Source: an uncultured Lachnobacterium sp.
GTDB lineage: Bacteria > Bacillota > Clostridia > Lachnospirales > Lachnospiraceae
Length of the DNA: 11,406 nucleotides
Assembly (NCBI GenBank): GCA_937889225.1
Contig: CALAST010000032.1
Location: 1-11,406, forward strand
Direction: 5' to 3'
A program made the position numbers and the translations under genes. Below the pieces are notes generated by a model. That model worked only from the letters and a program-made list of their open reading frames with translations. It was not told the DNA's origin and made no database searches. Each line of letters starts with the position of its first letter. Positions within the stretch are counted from its first letter, which is position 1. Shown here one piece after another: positions 1-5,373 of the stretch.

Positions 1-55
1 CCTGTTTCAGTAATTCAAGAAAATTACAAATTTGCTCTTTTTGTGCTTTTCTCAT
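1..55 (-). CDS. N-terminal fragment of unidentified gene, cut by window edge
   Basis: An ATG at 55-53 on the minus strand follows a good ribosome site (GGGAG, 8 nt upstream). It opens a frame that runs off the left edge: MRKAQKEQICNFLELLKQ (18 residues). The stretch is charged and probably helical, with no recognisable motif. The same frame stays open upstream to about position 257 without another well-placed start, so this ATG is chosen on the ribosome site. It lies downstream of and co-directional with the TnpB-like gene and its RNA. I vaguely recall similar openings in small cargo proteins of Clostridial conjugative elements, but cannot assign a function from 18 residues. Confidence 0.5.
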   Translation of the reverse strand, partial: MRKAQKEQICNFLELLKQ

Positions 56-284
56 AAGACAAGCTCCCATTCTTATTTGTTTACATCTGTATTTGCAAAC
101 TTTTCTATGTCCATATTTCATGTTACTTATTAATATGGCATATTGGTCATCTTTCGATGATGCAGGTTCTATTAGGACTCCTGCTTCGCTCCCTGTTACG
201 TCTACATCTCTGCAGTTCACATGGTCTTGGCATACCCAATCCGTAATCTGCGATTACCTTCTAATGCCGTTTTAGTTTTTATAT

Positions 285-425
285 AAACAAGTAAAGTCTT
301 GTAATTCTCTCCCGCAAATCTGCGGGGTGGCTTATACTTGTATTCTGAAAAACTCCCATTTAGTCCGTTTTCGGTAAAATCTAAGATTTATCTAAATGGT
401 CATTTTTTGAATCTTATTTTTGTTC
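285..425 (-). ncRNA. Guide-RNA (omegaRNA/reRNA-like) scaffold at the 3' end of the TnpB-like gene
   Basis: TnpB-family proteins use an RNA made from the 3' end of their own gene and the flank beyond it. Read on the minus strand from the last codons of the TnpB-like gene, this stretch is dense in nested structure. A 7-bp stem CCATTTA/TAAATGG (393-399 with 356-362) encloses two hairpins: AAATC/GATTT and CCG-AAAA-CGG (374-365). A GC-rich terminal hairpin CCCGCA-GATT-TGCGGG follows at 326-311. After it comes GAGAATTAC and then AT-rich sequence. By analogy with known omegaRNAs, the guide should follow the terminal hairpin by a few nucleotides, so 300-285 (AAGACTTTACTTGTTT) is the guide candidate. 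The exact scaffold/guide border is inferred. An intact scaffold beside a nuclease-dead protein argues for retained RNA-guided binding. Confidence 0.6.
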
Positions 426-1715
426 TCCACGTTTCTTCGCATTACACGCAGCATTTGTTTTTTCATCCATGCGATTTCCACATACAGAACAGGTAAAGAT
501 TCCATTCTGCTTATTTCCTATCGCACCACATTGACTGCATTCCTTACTGATATCTTTTCCAAAAACTTCTATCAATTCTATGGATTGCTCTCTGCATTTT
601 TGCTGTAAGCGTGTACGGATATAACCTCTCTGCCACATCGTTACCGAGTGGTTGATGGCTTTATTTCCACTATGCTTTTGCATTTTCGGAAGTTTTGGAA
701 TATAAATCACTTCCGGTTTTTCTGTATTTAGAAAACGGTTCAGCTCCATATTGATATAACTATGAAGCTGTTCCGTCATTCGTCTTTTTTTCGCAGTATA
801 CTTTTTTCTTCCAGGATTACTCTGTCGGTTCATGGCACGTTTTTTGCTTTGTTCACGCACCCATTCTGCTAACTGTATCTGATAATCTCCAAGTAATTCT
901 CCATAAGTATTTCCTTTATCCGTCACAAACATAGTATACATTCCAACTGCCAATCCGACATGATTGGTATAATCAGGATGATGTTTGACTTCCACATCTA
1001 CCGGAATCAGAATTTCTATCTTTTTTTGCTCAGGATATAGTTTGATATATATCTGACGAACATAGGTGTTACTATCGGTCAGTTCTACAAAAACACGCTT
1101 TCGTTTTTCTTTCATGGTAATGTAAATTCCATGATTGTCATAACGATAGGCACGTTCGGTAAGTGAAAATCCTTCGGCTCTTTCTGCATAAAGTTTTACA
1201 TGATGTTTTCGTACTTGTCTTTGCAAATATCGGTTTAGTTTTTTTACATTTATAAGTTCTGCAAGTTCTTCGTACTTTTTCTGTACTTCTGGTTTTAAAT
1301 CAATGACTTTATCGTTCAAAACCATTTCAAACGCATTGCTGACCTTTAATAAAAATCGCAAATAATGTTTATCTGCTTCGGAAAAATTTTCATTTTGATT
1401 GACCCGTTTTAAAACAGATGTTTTTGTTCTGGTCCATTGGCTTTTTATATCACCAAGTGCATCTAAGATTGCTACATTAAAATATACGGAAGGAAGTCCC
1501 AATTTTTCACGAAGATTACTTTTACCGATTTCTTTTTGCACGGTATATCCCGGATAAATTTTTGACAGACTGTTTTTTCCGCTATATCGTTGGTACACAT
1601 AATTTTTTACAACTCTGTAATCTTCTGCAATTTCCTGAAGTTTTTTCATATCTTCATCTGAAATTGGAAATTTATTGTATTGATGTACCGTCTTGCATAT
1701 CGTTTCTGCTGTCAT
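414..1715 (-). CDS. tnpB: Nuclease-dead TnpB-family protein (TldR-like RNA-guided DNA-binding protein)
   Basis: This 433-residue TnpB homologue has family-typical length and an intact frame. The C-terminal layout is clear: RuvC-I region at 252-270 (HVGLAVGMYTMFVTDKG), RuvC-II at 335-342, a four-cysteine zinc finger (C393, C396, C409, C412), and RuvC-III at 414-424 ending NAACNA. All three catalytic acids are replaced: the RuvC-I Asp is Ala256 (GLAVG for GIDxG), the RuvC-II Glu is Pro340 (IYIPKL for xxxEdL), and the RuvC-III Asp is Lys419 (DEKTNAA for DRDxNAA). DNA cutting is therefore not expected. Nuclease-dead TnpB proteins that keep guide RNA binding are known as TldR repressors, and I infer the same here. 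The start is set by AGAAGGA 7 nt upstream. It is 21 nt after a dead serine recombinase gene, so the two are probably one operon. A merely decaying IS607 transposase is the alternative; three independent losses with everything else preserved argue against it. Confidence 0.9.
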   Translation of the reverse strand: MTAETICKTVHQYNKFPISDEDMKKLQEIAEDYRVVKNYVYQRYSGKNSLSKIYPGYTVQKEIGKSNLREKLGLPSVYFNVAILDALGDIKSQWTRTKTSVLKRVNQNENFSEADKHYLRFLLKVSNAFEMVLNDKVIDLKPEVQKKYEELAELINVKKLNRYLQRQVRKHHVKLYAERAEGFSLTERAYRYDNHGIYITMKEKRKRVFVELTDSNTYVRQIYIKLYPEQKKIEILIPVDVEVKHHPDYTNHVGLAVGMYTMFVTDKGNTYGELLGDYQIQLAEWVREQSKKRAMNRQSNPGRKKYTAKKRRMTEQLHSYINMELNRFLNTEKPEVIYIPKLPKMQKHSGNKAINHSVTMWQRGYIRTRLQQKCREQSIELIEVFGKDISKECSQCGAIGNKQNGIFTCSVCGNRMDEKTNAACNAKKRGEQK

Positions 1716-1736
1716 ATATATTCCTTCTATATTATG

Positions 1737-2351
1737 TTATGTACTTGCAATTCCCTCTTCTTCCATCTGATTTACCTTATTATAAAATGTCACTACAGAA
1801 ACATTACAGAGCTTTGCGGCCTCTCTTCCATTAATTTTTTTCTCTTTAAAATCCTGATAGATTTCCTCAAAATTTTCCGGAAATACACTTTTCGGTCTGC
1901 CAAATTTCACACCACGTTCCTGTGCATTTGCGATACCTTCTTTTTGTCTTTGTTTTCTTCCTGACCATTCCATGTCGGAAGCATAACGAAGCATCGTCAA
2001 TACAATATTGGAAACTAAAGTCCCAAATTCTGTTTTTCCTTTTCGTGTGTCAATCTGTGGAATATCCAAAAGTACAATATCTGCCTTCTTCTCTAATGTA
2101 ATGGTTCTCCACCAATTTTCGATTTCCGAGTAACTATCACCCAAAATATCAAAATTTTTTAGATACAACAAATCATTGGGTTTTAATTTTTTTATCAGTT
2201 TTTGAAGCTGTGAATCTGTATGCGTTCTGTCGGTATTCTGTTCTATAAAAATATTTCTGTCAGCTATCTGCATTTCATACATCGCAATCTTTTGCTTTTC
2301 TTCCTGCTCAGCTTGATTTAAAGAACGAATATAACCATACGTTCTCCCCAT
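1737..2351 (-). CDS. Catalytically dead small serine recombinase (resolvase-like DNA-binding protein)
   Basis: This protein of about 204 residues aligns without gaps through residue 140 to the intact recombinase at 2609-3208. It keeps the resolvase fold (YGYIR, FGTL, RQKEGI, RGVKFGRP) and the C-terminal helix-turn-helix (INGREAAKLCNVSVVTFYNKV). The active site is gone: the nucleophile Ser11 is Leu, and conserved arginines 46, 69, 72 and 129 are Asp, Ile, Asp and Trp (DRLGR has become DILGD; NERSN has become MEWSG). Only Arg9 and Arg135 remain. It should dimerise and bind DNA but not cut it. I place the start at 2351, preceded by GAGGGTG with 5-6 nt spacing. An in-frame ATG at 2369 lacks a ribosome site and touches a palindrome. 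Standard IS607 TnpA has an N-terminal DNA-binding domain; here the catalytic domain comes first, as in Tn3-type resolvases. It precedes the TnpB-like gene by 21 nt. Confidence 0.9.
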   Translation of the reverse strand: MGRTYGYIRSLNQAEQEEKQKIAMYEMQIADRNIFIEQNTDRTHTDSQLQKLIKKLKPNDLLYLKNFDILGDSYSEIENWWRTITLEKKADIVLLDIPQIDTRKGKTEFGTLVSNIVLTMLRYASDMEWSGRKQRQKEGIANAQERGVKFGRPKSVFPENFEEIYQDFKEKKINGREAAKLCNVSVVTFYNKVNQMEEEGIAST

Positions 2352-2368
2352 AAATACACCCTCATTCA

Positions 2369-2400
2369 TTTTGGAAAAAAAGTATACTTTTTTTCCAAAA
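2369..2400. repeat. 32-bp perfect palindrome, likely operator of the dead recombinase operon
   Basis: Arms of 16 bp (TTTTGGAAAAAAAGTA and its exact complement) meet at a central GTATAC with no spacer. It lies 18 bp upstream of the preferred start of the dead recombinase gene. Small serine recombinases bind roughly 28-bp sites made of two inverted 12-bp half sites, so size and symmetry fit a resolvase dimer site. As RNA it would also form a hairpin in the 5' leader. It has no U-tract in the minus direction, so it is not a terminator. Confidence 0.75.
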
Positions 2401-2414
2401 ATTTTTATCTCAAA

Positions 2415-2444
2415 GACATATCTATCTTATTATATAATCGTCAA
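2415..2444 (-). promoter_or_regulatory. Candidate promoter of the dead recombinase/TnpB-like operon
   Basis: On the minus strand TTGACG (2444-2439) is followed 18 bp later by TATGTC (2420-2415). An exact TATAAT also lies at 2434-2429 but has no good -35 at standard spacing. Either choice puts the start of transcription just upstream of, or at, the 32-bp palindrome, so a protein bound there would block initiation or early elongation. Confidence 0.4.
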
Positions 2445-2508
2445 AAAAGCAAGAATACTTAATCCCTTTTTTAATAATTTTGAACAAAAAATTTGCAATG
2501 TTGTATTC

Positions 2509-2534
2509 GGAAGAAAAAGTATCCTTTTATTTCC
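2509..2534. repeat. Second, imperfect palindrome sharing the half-site of the 2369-2400 palindrome
   Basis: GGAAGAAAAAGTAT followed by CCTTTTATTTCC is an imperfect inverted repeat. Its left arm matches the half-site GGAA(A/G)AAAAAGTAT of the perfect palindrome, and its outer GGAA/TTCC borders are the same. It lies about 136 bp away, in the same 239-bp gap between the intact recombinase stop and the dead recombinase. It could be a second binding site of a res-like or operator array. AT-rich background makes such matches less surprising, hence moderate confidence. Confidence 0.45.
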
Positions 2535-2608
2535 AAATTTTTCCTTTATTTCTATGTAAAATGAAAAAGTTAAAACATACACTATCTAACTTGTAAAGGA
2601 TTCCTTCT

Positions 2609-3208
2609 CTATTTGTTATTCCATTCTTTTAATTTATGATAGAATGTTTGCTTTGTAAAATTACAACGTCTTCCTGCTTCTTCTGCATTAATTTCTTTTC
2701 GCAAAAATGCTTCACAAATCTCATCAAAATCTTCCGGTAATGATTTTGACGGTCTTCCAAATTTTACTCCACGCTGTTTTGCTGCTTCAATGCCTTCTTT
2801 TTGTCTGCTTTTGATATTGCTTCGCTCGTTTTCGCTGACATAACTAAAGATGGCAAGTGTTAAATCTGCAATTAATGTTCCAAATAAATCTTTTCCTTGT
2901 CTGGTATCTAAAATCGGAATATCAATTACCACAACATCTACTTTTTTCTCTTTTGTGAGGATTCTCCACTGTTCCAATACTTCCTCATAATTTCTGCCCA
3001 AACGATCAATACTTTTGATAAAAAGCACATCATTTTCTTTTAATTTTTTTAAAAGTTTCTGATACATGGGACGGTTAAAATCTTTTCCGGACTGCTTATC
3101 CATATAGATGTTCTTTTTTGTGATTCCTGCCTCGCTCATCGCAATCATTTGTCGATCTTCTTTCTGTTCTCTGGTGCTTACACGCACATAGCCATATACA
3201 TCTGCCAT
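2609..3208 (-). CDS. Small serine recombinase (resolvase/invertase family), catalytically intact
   Basis: This 199-residue protein has the length of Tn3-type resolvases and invertases. The N-terminal catalytic domain has YGYVRVSTREQ (nucleophile Ser11, Arg9), SGKDFNRP (Arg46), IDRLGR (Arg69, Arg72) and NERSNIKSRQKEGI (Glu128, Arg129, Arg135). A C-terminal helix-turn-helix spans roughly 165-195 (EINAEEAGRRCNFTKQTFYHKL). Enzymes of this family make double-strand breaks at short sites through a 5' phosphoserine bond and resolve cointegrates or dimers, or invert DNA. The start is set by AAAGGAG 6-7 nt upstream. It lies upstream of and co-directional with the dead paralogue, and is divergent from the mobilization genes. 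Candidate target sites are the palindromes in the 2370-2608 gap. A role in resolving multimers of the mobile element is inferred. Confidence 0.93.
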   Translation of the reverse strand: MADVYGYVRVSTREQKEDRQMIAMSEAGITKKNIYMDKQSGKDFNRPMYQKLLKKLKENDVLFIKSIDRLGRNYEEVLEQWRILTKEKKVDVVVIDIPILDTRQGKDLFGTLIADLTLAIFSYVSENERSNIKSRQKEGIEAAKQRGVKFGRPSKSLPEDFDEICEAFLRKEINAEEAGRRCNFTKQTFYHKLKEWNNK

Positions 3209-3247
3209 TTGTTTCTCCTTTTCATATGTTTATTTTAAAGTTCCTTC

Positions 3248-3276
3248 TTAAAAATCGGAAAAATATAACGTGTCAA
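3248..3276 (-). promoter_or_regulatory. Candidate promoter of the intact recombinase gene
   Basis: A consensus -35 TTGACA (3276-3271, minus strand) is followed after 17 bp by a weak -10 TTTTAA (3253-3248). It lies about 40 bp upstream of the start at 3208. A GGAAAAATATA segment between the two boxes resembles the half-site of the downstream palindromes, which would allow feedback by one of the recombinases; this last point is speculative. Confidence 0.45.
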
Positions 3277-3420
3277 AAATTCATATTCCATGTCTTGGTT
3301 TCGTAGCAAGCACTGCCTGTGTCATGAACAACAGGCAAAAAATGTCCTACTCGACTTCGTCTCATATGTCCATTTTTCACAGGGAAGAATCCCTGACCCT
3401 CTTTAAAATTTTTCTCTTTT
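3277..3420. other. Candidate origin of transfer (oriT) region
   Basis: This non-coding stretch sits between divergent genes just upstream of MobC and the relaxase, the usual place for oriT. It contains two inverted repeats: TGCCTGT/ACAGGCA with a 10-nt loop (3314-3337) and CAGGGA-AGAA-TCCCTG (3380-3395). Relaxosome origins typically carry an inverted repeat next to the nick site. I see no nick-site sequence I can name, so the assignment rests on position and repeats. No credible gene lies in 3209-3598; the 64-codon GTG-started frame at 3270-3464 lacks a ribosome site and family resemblance. Confidence 0.4.
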
Positions 3421-3422
3421 CA

Positions 3423-3451
3423 TTGACGGTTTTACAAATTTTTGCTACAAT
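3423..3451 (+). promoter_or_regulatory. Strong sigma-A-type promoter facing the mobilization genes
   Basis: TTGACG (3423-3428), a 17-bp spacer and TACAAT (3446-3451), with TGC immediately before the -10 giving an extended -10. This is the best promoter match in the window. It points to mobC and the relaxase, but an intrinsic terminator lies about 50 nt downstream. Transcription should begin near 3458. Confidence 0.7.
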
Positions 3452-3498
3452 TTGTCTTGGATAAGTTCGTCCAAAATTACATATATTTTTGAAACTGA

Positions 3499-3534
3499 CT
3501 GTTGTAAAATTCGAACATTTTACAGCAGTTTTTT
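3499..3534 (+). terminator. Intrinsic terminator in the mob leader (attenuator candidate)
   Basis: A 12-bp stem CTGTTGTAAAAT / ATTTTACAGCAG (3499-3510 with 3517-3528, one G-U pair) with loop TCGAAC is followed by six T. It terminates plus-strand transcription about 65 nt before mobC. The minus-strand reading has no U-tract. Together with the promoter at 3423-3451 it defines a transcript of about 75 nt. A small upstream hairpin TTGGA/TCCAA (3457-3474) could take part in read-through control. Either a short regulatory RNA or attenuation of the mobilization operon fits. Confidence 0.75.
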
Positions 3535-3598
3535 GTTGCCTAAATTTATATATAGTGATATTGGAAACGTGAGATTTATAAAGAAAGAAGGTAAAAAC

Positions 3599-3940
3599 AT
3601 GGCAGACAGAAAACGTACCACCCCTATCCAGTTTTATGTAAACGAAGATGAAGAAAAGATACTAAATGAGAAATTTCGCTTGTCTGGAATGAAAAGCAAA
3701 TCTGAATTTTTACGCCAACTGATTTTATACGGATATGTATATGATGTGGATTACAGTTATTTGCGAAGTTATAACGTGGAACTTGGAAGAATCAGTTCCA
3801 TTTTGAATCAGATTGCTGTCCGTGTAAACAGCACAAATCGAATCTATGAAGATGATATGAAAGAGATAAAGGAGATGATGGAACAGGTATGGCATACACA
3901 CAAATCCATGCTATCAAAGCAACCGTTAATAAAACAATAG
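3599..3940 (+). CDS. mobC: MobC-like relaxosome accessory protein
   Basis: This 113-residue protein has the MobC pattern: a basic start (MADRKRTT), a ribbon-helix-helix-like segment at about 8-45 (PIQFYVNEDEEKILNEKF, then SKSEFLRQLILYG), and a helical tail carrying LGRISSILNQIAVRVN (about 64-79). MobC proteins bind oriT beside the relaxase and help open the DNA around the nick. The start is set by GAAGGT 6 nt upstream; longer in-frame extension to 3452 crosses the leader terminator and is rejected. Its last 52 nt overlap the relaxase gene, a common coupling in mob operons. Expression is probably governed by the leader promoter and terminator. Confidence 0.88.
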   Translation: MADRKRTTPIQFYVNEDEEKILNEKFRLSGMKSKSEFLRQLILYGYVYDVDYSYLRSYNVELGRISSILNQIAVRVNSTNRIYEDDMKEIKEMMEQVWHTHKSMLSKQPLIKQ

Positions 3941-5259
3941 ATTACATCTGTAATCCAGAAAAAACAGCAGATAAATTTCTCATTTCTTCCTTTGCGTGTG
4001 CTCCAGAAACTGCAGCTTTTGATTTCAAATATACACTCGATCATTGTAGAGAAAGCAGTATTAATCAAGCCTATCATTTGATACAATCGTTCTTTCCAGG
4101 GGAAGTCGGTTATGAAGAAGCACATCGCATTGGAGTGGAGTTGGCAGACAAAGTTTTAGAAGGGAAATATGCTTATATTGTAACTACACATATCGATAAA
4201 GAACATTGTCATAATCACATCCTATTTTGTGCTGCTGACCACATCAATTATGACAAATACCATGACTGCAAACAGACCTATTATCGCATCCGAAATTTAA
4301 GTGATGAACTCTGCAAGAAACATCATCTTTCCATAATTGAGTCTGAATATAAAGAGAAACGTGGACAAAAATACATAGAATGGCAGGCAGAAAAAACAGA
4401 TACTTCATGGAAATCAAAAATTCGAAAAGACATTAATACCGCTATAAAATCTTCCGCTACTTATGAAGAATTTTTACAGATTTTAAAGGCAAAAGGATAT
4501 GAAATTAAAGGGGAATCTTTGGAAGATGACAGTGCAAAATACATTTCTTTTCGCCCTGCAGATAAAGAACGTTTTGTGCGAGGAAGTGCCAAATCTCTTG
4601 GCAAAGAATATACAAAAGAACGTATAAAAGAACGCATTGATTTGGGATTGGAACACAATTTTAAAATTCTTCCAAAGGAACGAATTTCCAAAGGATTGAT
4701 TGATATGAATCAGGAAAAAATCAAAGAAAGTGTCAGATTAAAACAATGGGCTTCCGTAGAAAATTTAAAAAATATTGCAGAAAGTTATGGGAATGCAGGT
4801 TCTATTATGGAACTGGAACAGAAACTTTCAAACATCTCTAGCGAATGTAAAACTGCAAAAAACAACTTACTTCAAATAGAAAAACGTATAAAATCCCTGA
4901 TGGAAATTATAAAATATGCTGAGCAATATCAATCTACTTTGCCTTACTATACAGCTTACAAAAAGGCAAAAAATCCAGATGCTTATTTTCGCAAACATGA
5001 AAGTGCGATTATCCTTCATGGCGGTGCAAAACATATGTTGGAACAGTATGGAGTTTCACTCAAATCTTTGAATTTACAAAAATTAAAAACGGAATTTTTG
5101 GAACTGGAATCACGCAAGAAATCTCTTTCTGCTGATTATAAAACACTTGCAAAATTAGAAAAAGGAACCCGCAAACAGCTTGATAAACTGAAAGTATATC
5201 TTGATGAAAACAGAGAATATGATACTCCAAGAAAAGAGAAAAATCCGTATTTATTGTAA
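3889..5259 (+). CDS. MOBP-type relaxase / mobilization nuclease
   Basis: This 456-residue relaxase nicks one strand at oriT, stays bound through a tyrosine and leads the strand into the recipient. Seen in the sequence: N-terminal IDYICNPEKT with likely catalytic Tyr19, and the metal-binding HUH-type motif HIDKEHCHNH at 101-110. The nuclease domain covers about 1-240. The tail (about 300-450) is rich in Leu, Lys and Glu and looks like coiled coil. The ATG at 3889 has a GGAACAGG ribosome site inside mobC and is translationally coupled to it. It ends at a hairpin shared with the converging helicase gene. Length and motifs match the relaxase/mobilization nuclease family of Firmicute conjugative and mobilizable elements; nothing appears broken. 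Confidence 0.93.
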   Translation: MAYTQIHAIKATVNKTIDYICNPEKTADKFLISSFACAPETAAFDFKYTLDHCRESSINQAYHLIQSFFPGEVGYEEAHRIGVELADKVLEGKYAYIVTTHIDKEHCHNHILFCAADHINYDKYHDCKQTYYRIRNLSDELCKKHHLSIIESEYKEKRGQKYIEWQAEKTDTSWKSKIRKDINTAIKSSATYEEFLQILKAKGYEIKGESLEDDSAKYISFRPADKERFVRGSAKSLGKEYTKERIKERIDLGLEHNFKILPKERISKGLIDMNQEKIKESVRLKQWASVENLKNIAESYGNAGSIMELEQKLSNISSECKTAKNNLLQIEKRIKSLMEIIKYAEQYQSTLPYYTAYKKAKNPDAYFRKHESAIILHGGAKHMLEQYGVSLKSLNLQKLKTEFLELESRKKSLSADYKTLAKLEKGTRKQLDKLKVYLDENREYDTPRKEKNPYLL

Positions 5260-5283
5260 TAAAATTTCAATTGTTTCTCAGAA

Positions 5284-5330
5284 AAAAACACGCATCTTAC
5301 ATCACTTAGGAATGTAAAATACGTGTTTTT
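5284..5330. terminator. Bidirectional intrinsic terminator between relaxase and helicase genes
   Basis: AAAAACACG pairs with CGTGTTTTT at the base (5284-5292, 5322-5330) and the stem continues with two mismatches through TTACAT/ATGTAA to the loop CACTTAGGA. A T-run on each strand makes it usable in both directions. It begins 25 nt after the relaxase stop and lies about 45 bp beyond the helicase stop. Confidence 0.85.
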
Positions 5331-5373
5331 ATTTTCATTCTGAATAATTTATTTTGATTTTTTCATATTTCTA

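Noticed and set aside
93..275. 60-codon plus-strand frame
   Set aside because: No ribosome site, no family resemblance, and it lies opposite the structured 3' flank of the TnpB-like gene.
414..2369. A functional IS607 insertion sequence
   Set aside because: Both enzymes lack catalytic residues, the recombinase domain order is not that of IS607 TnpA, and no clear element ends were found.
2369..2400. Palindrome as an intrinsic terminator of the intact recombinase gene
   Set aside because: The T-runs are inside the arms and none follows the hairpin; it is more than 200 bp beyond that gene and abuts the next start.
3270..3464. 64-codon GTG-started plus-strand frame upstream of mobC
   Set aside because: It lacks a ribosome site and crosses the oriT-like repeats and the promoter at 3423-3451; better explained as non-coding control DNA.
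3452..3598. Longer 162-residue version of MobC
   Set aside because: The extension starts inside the leader and spans the intrinsic terminator; the ATG at 3599 has a proper ribosome site.
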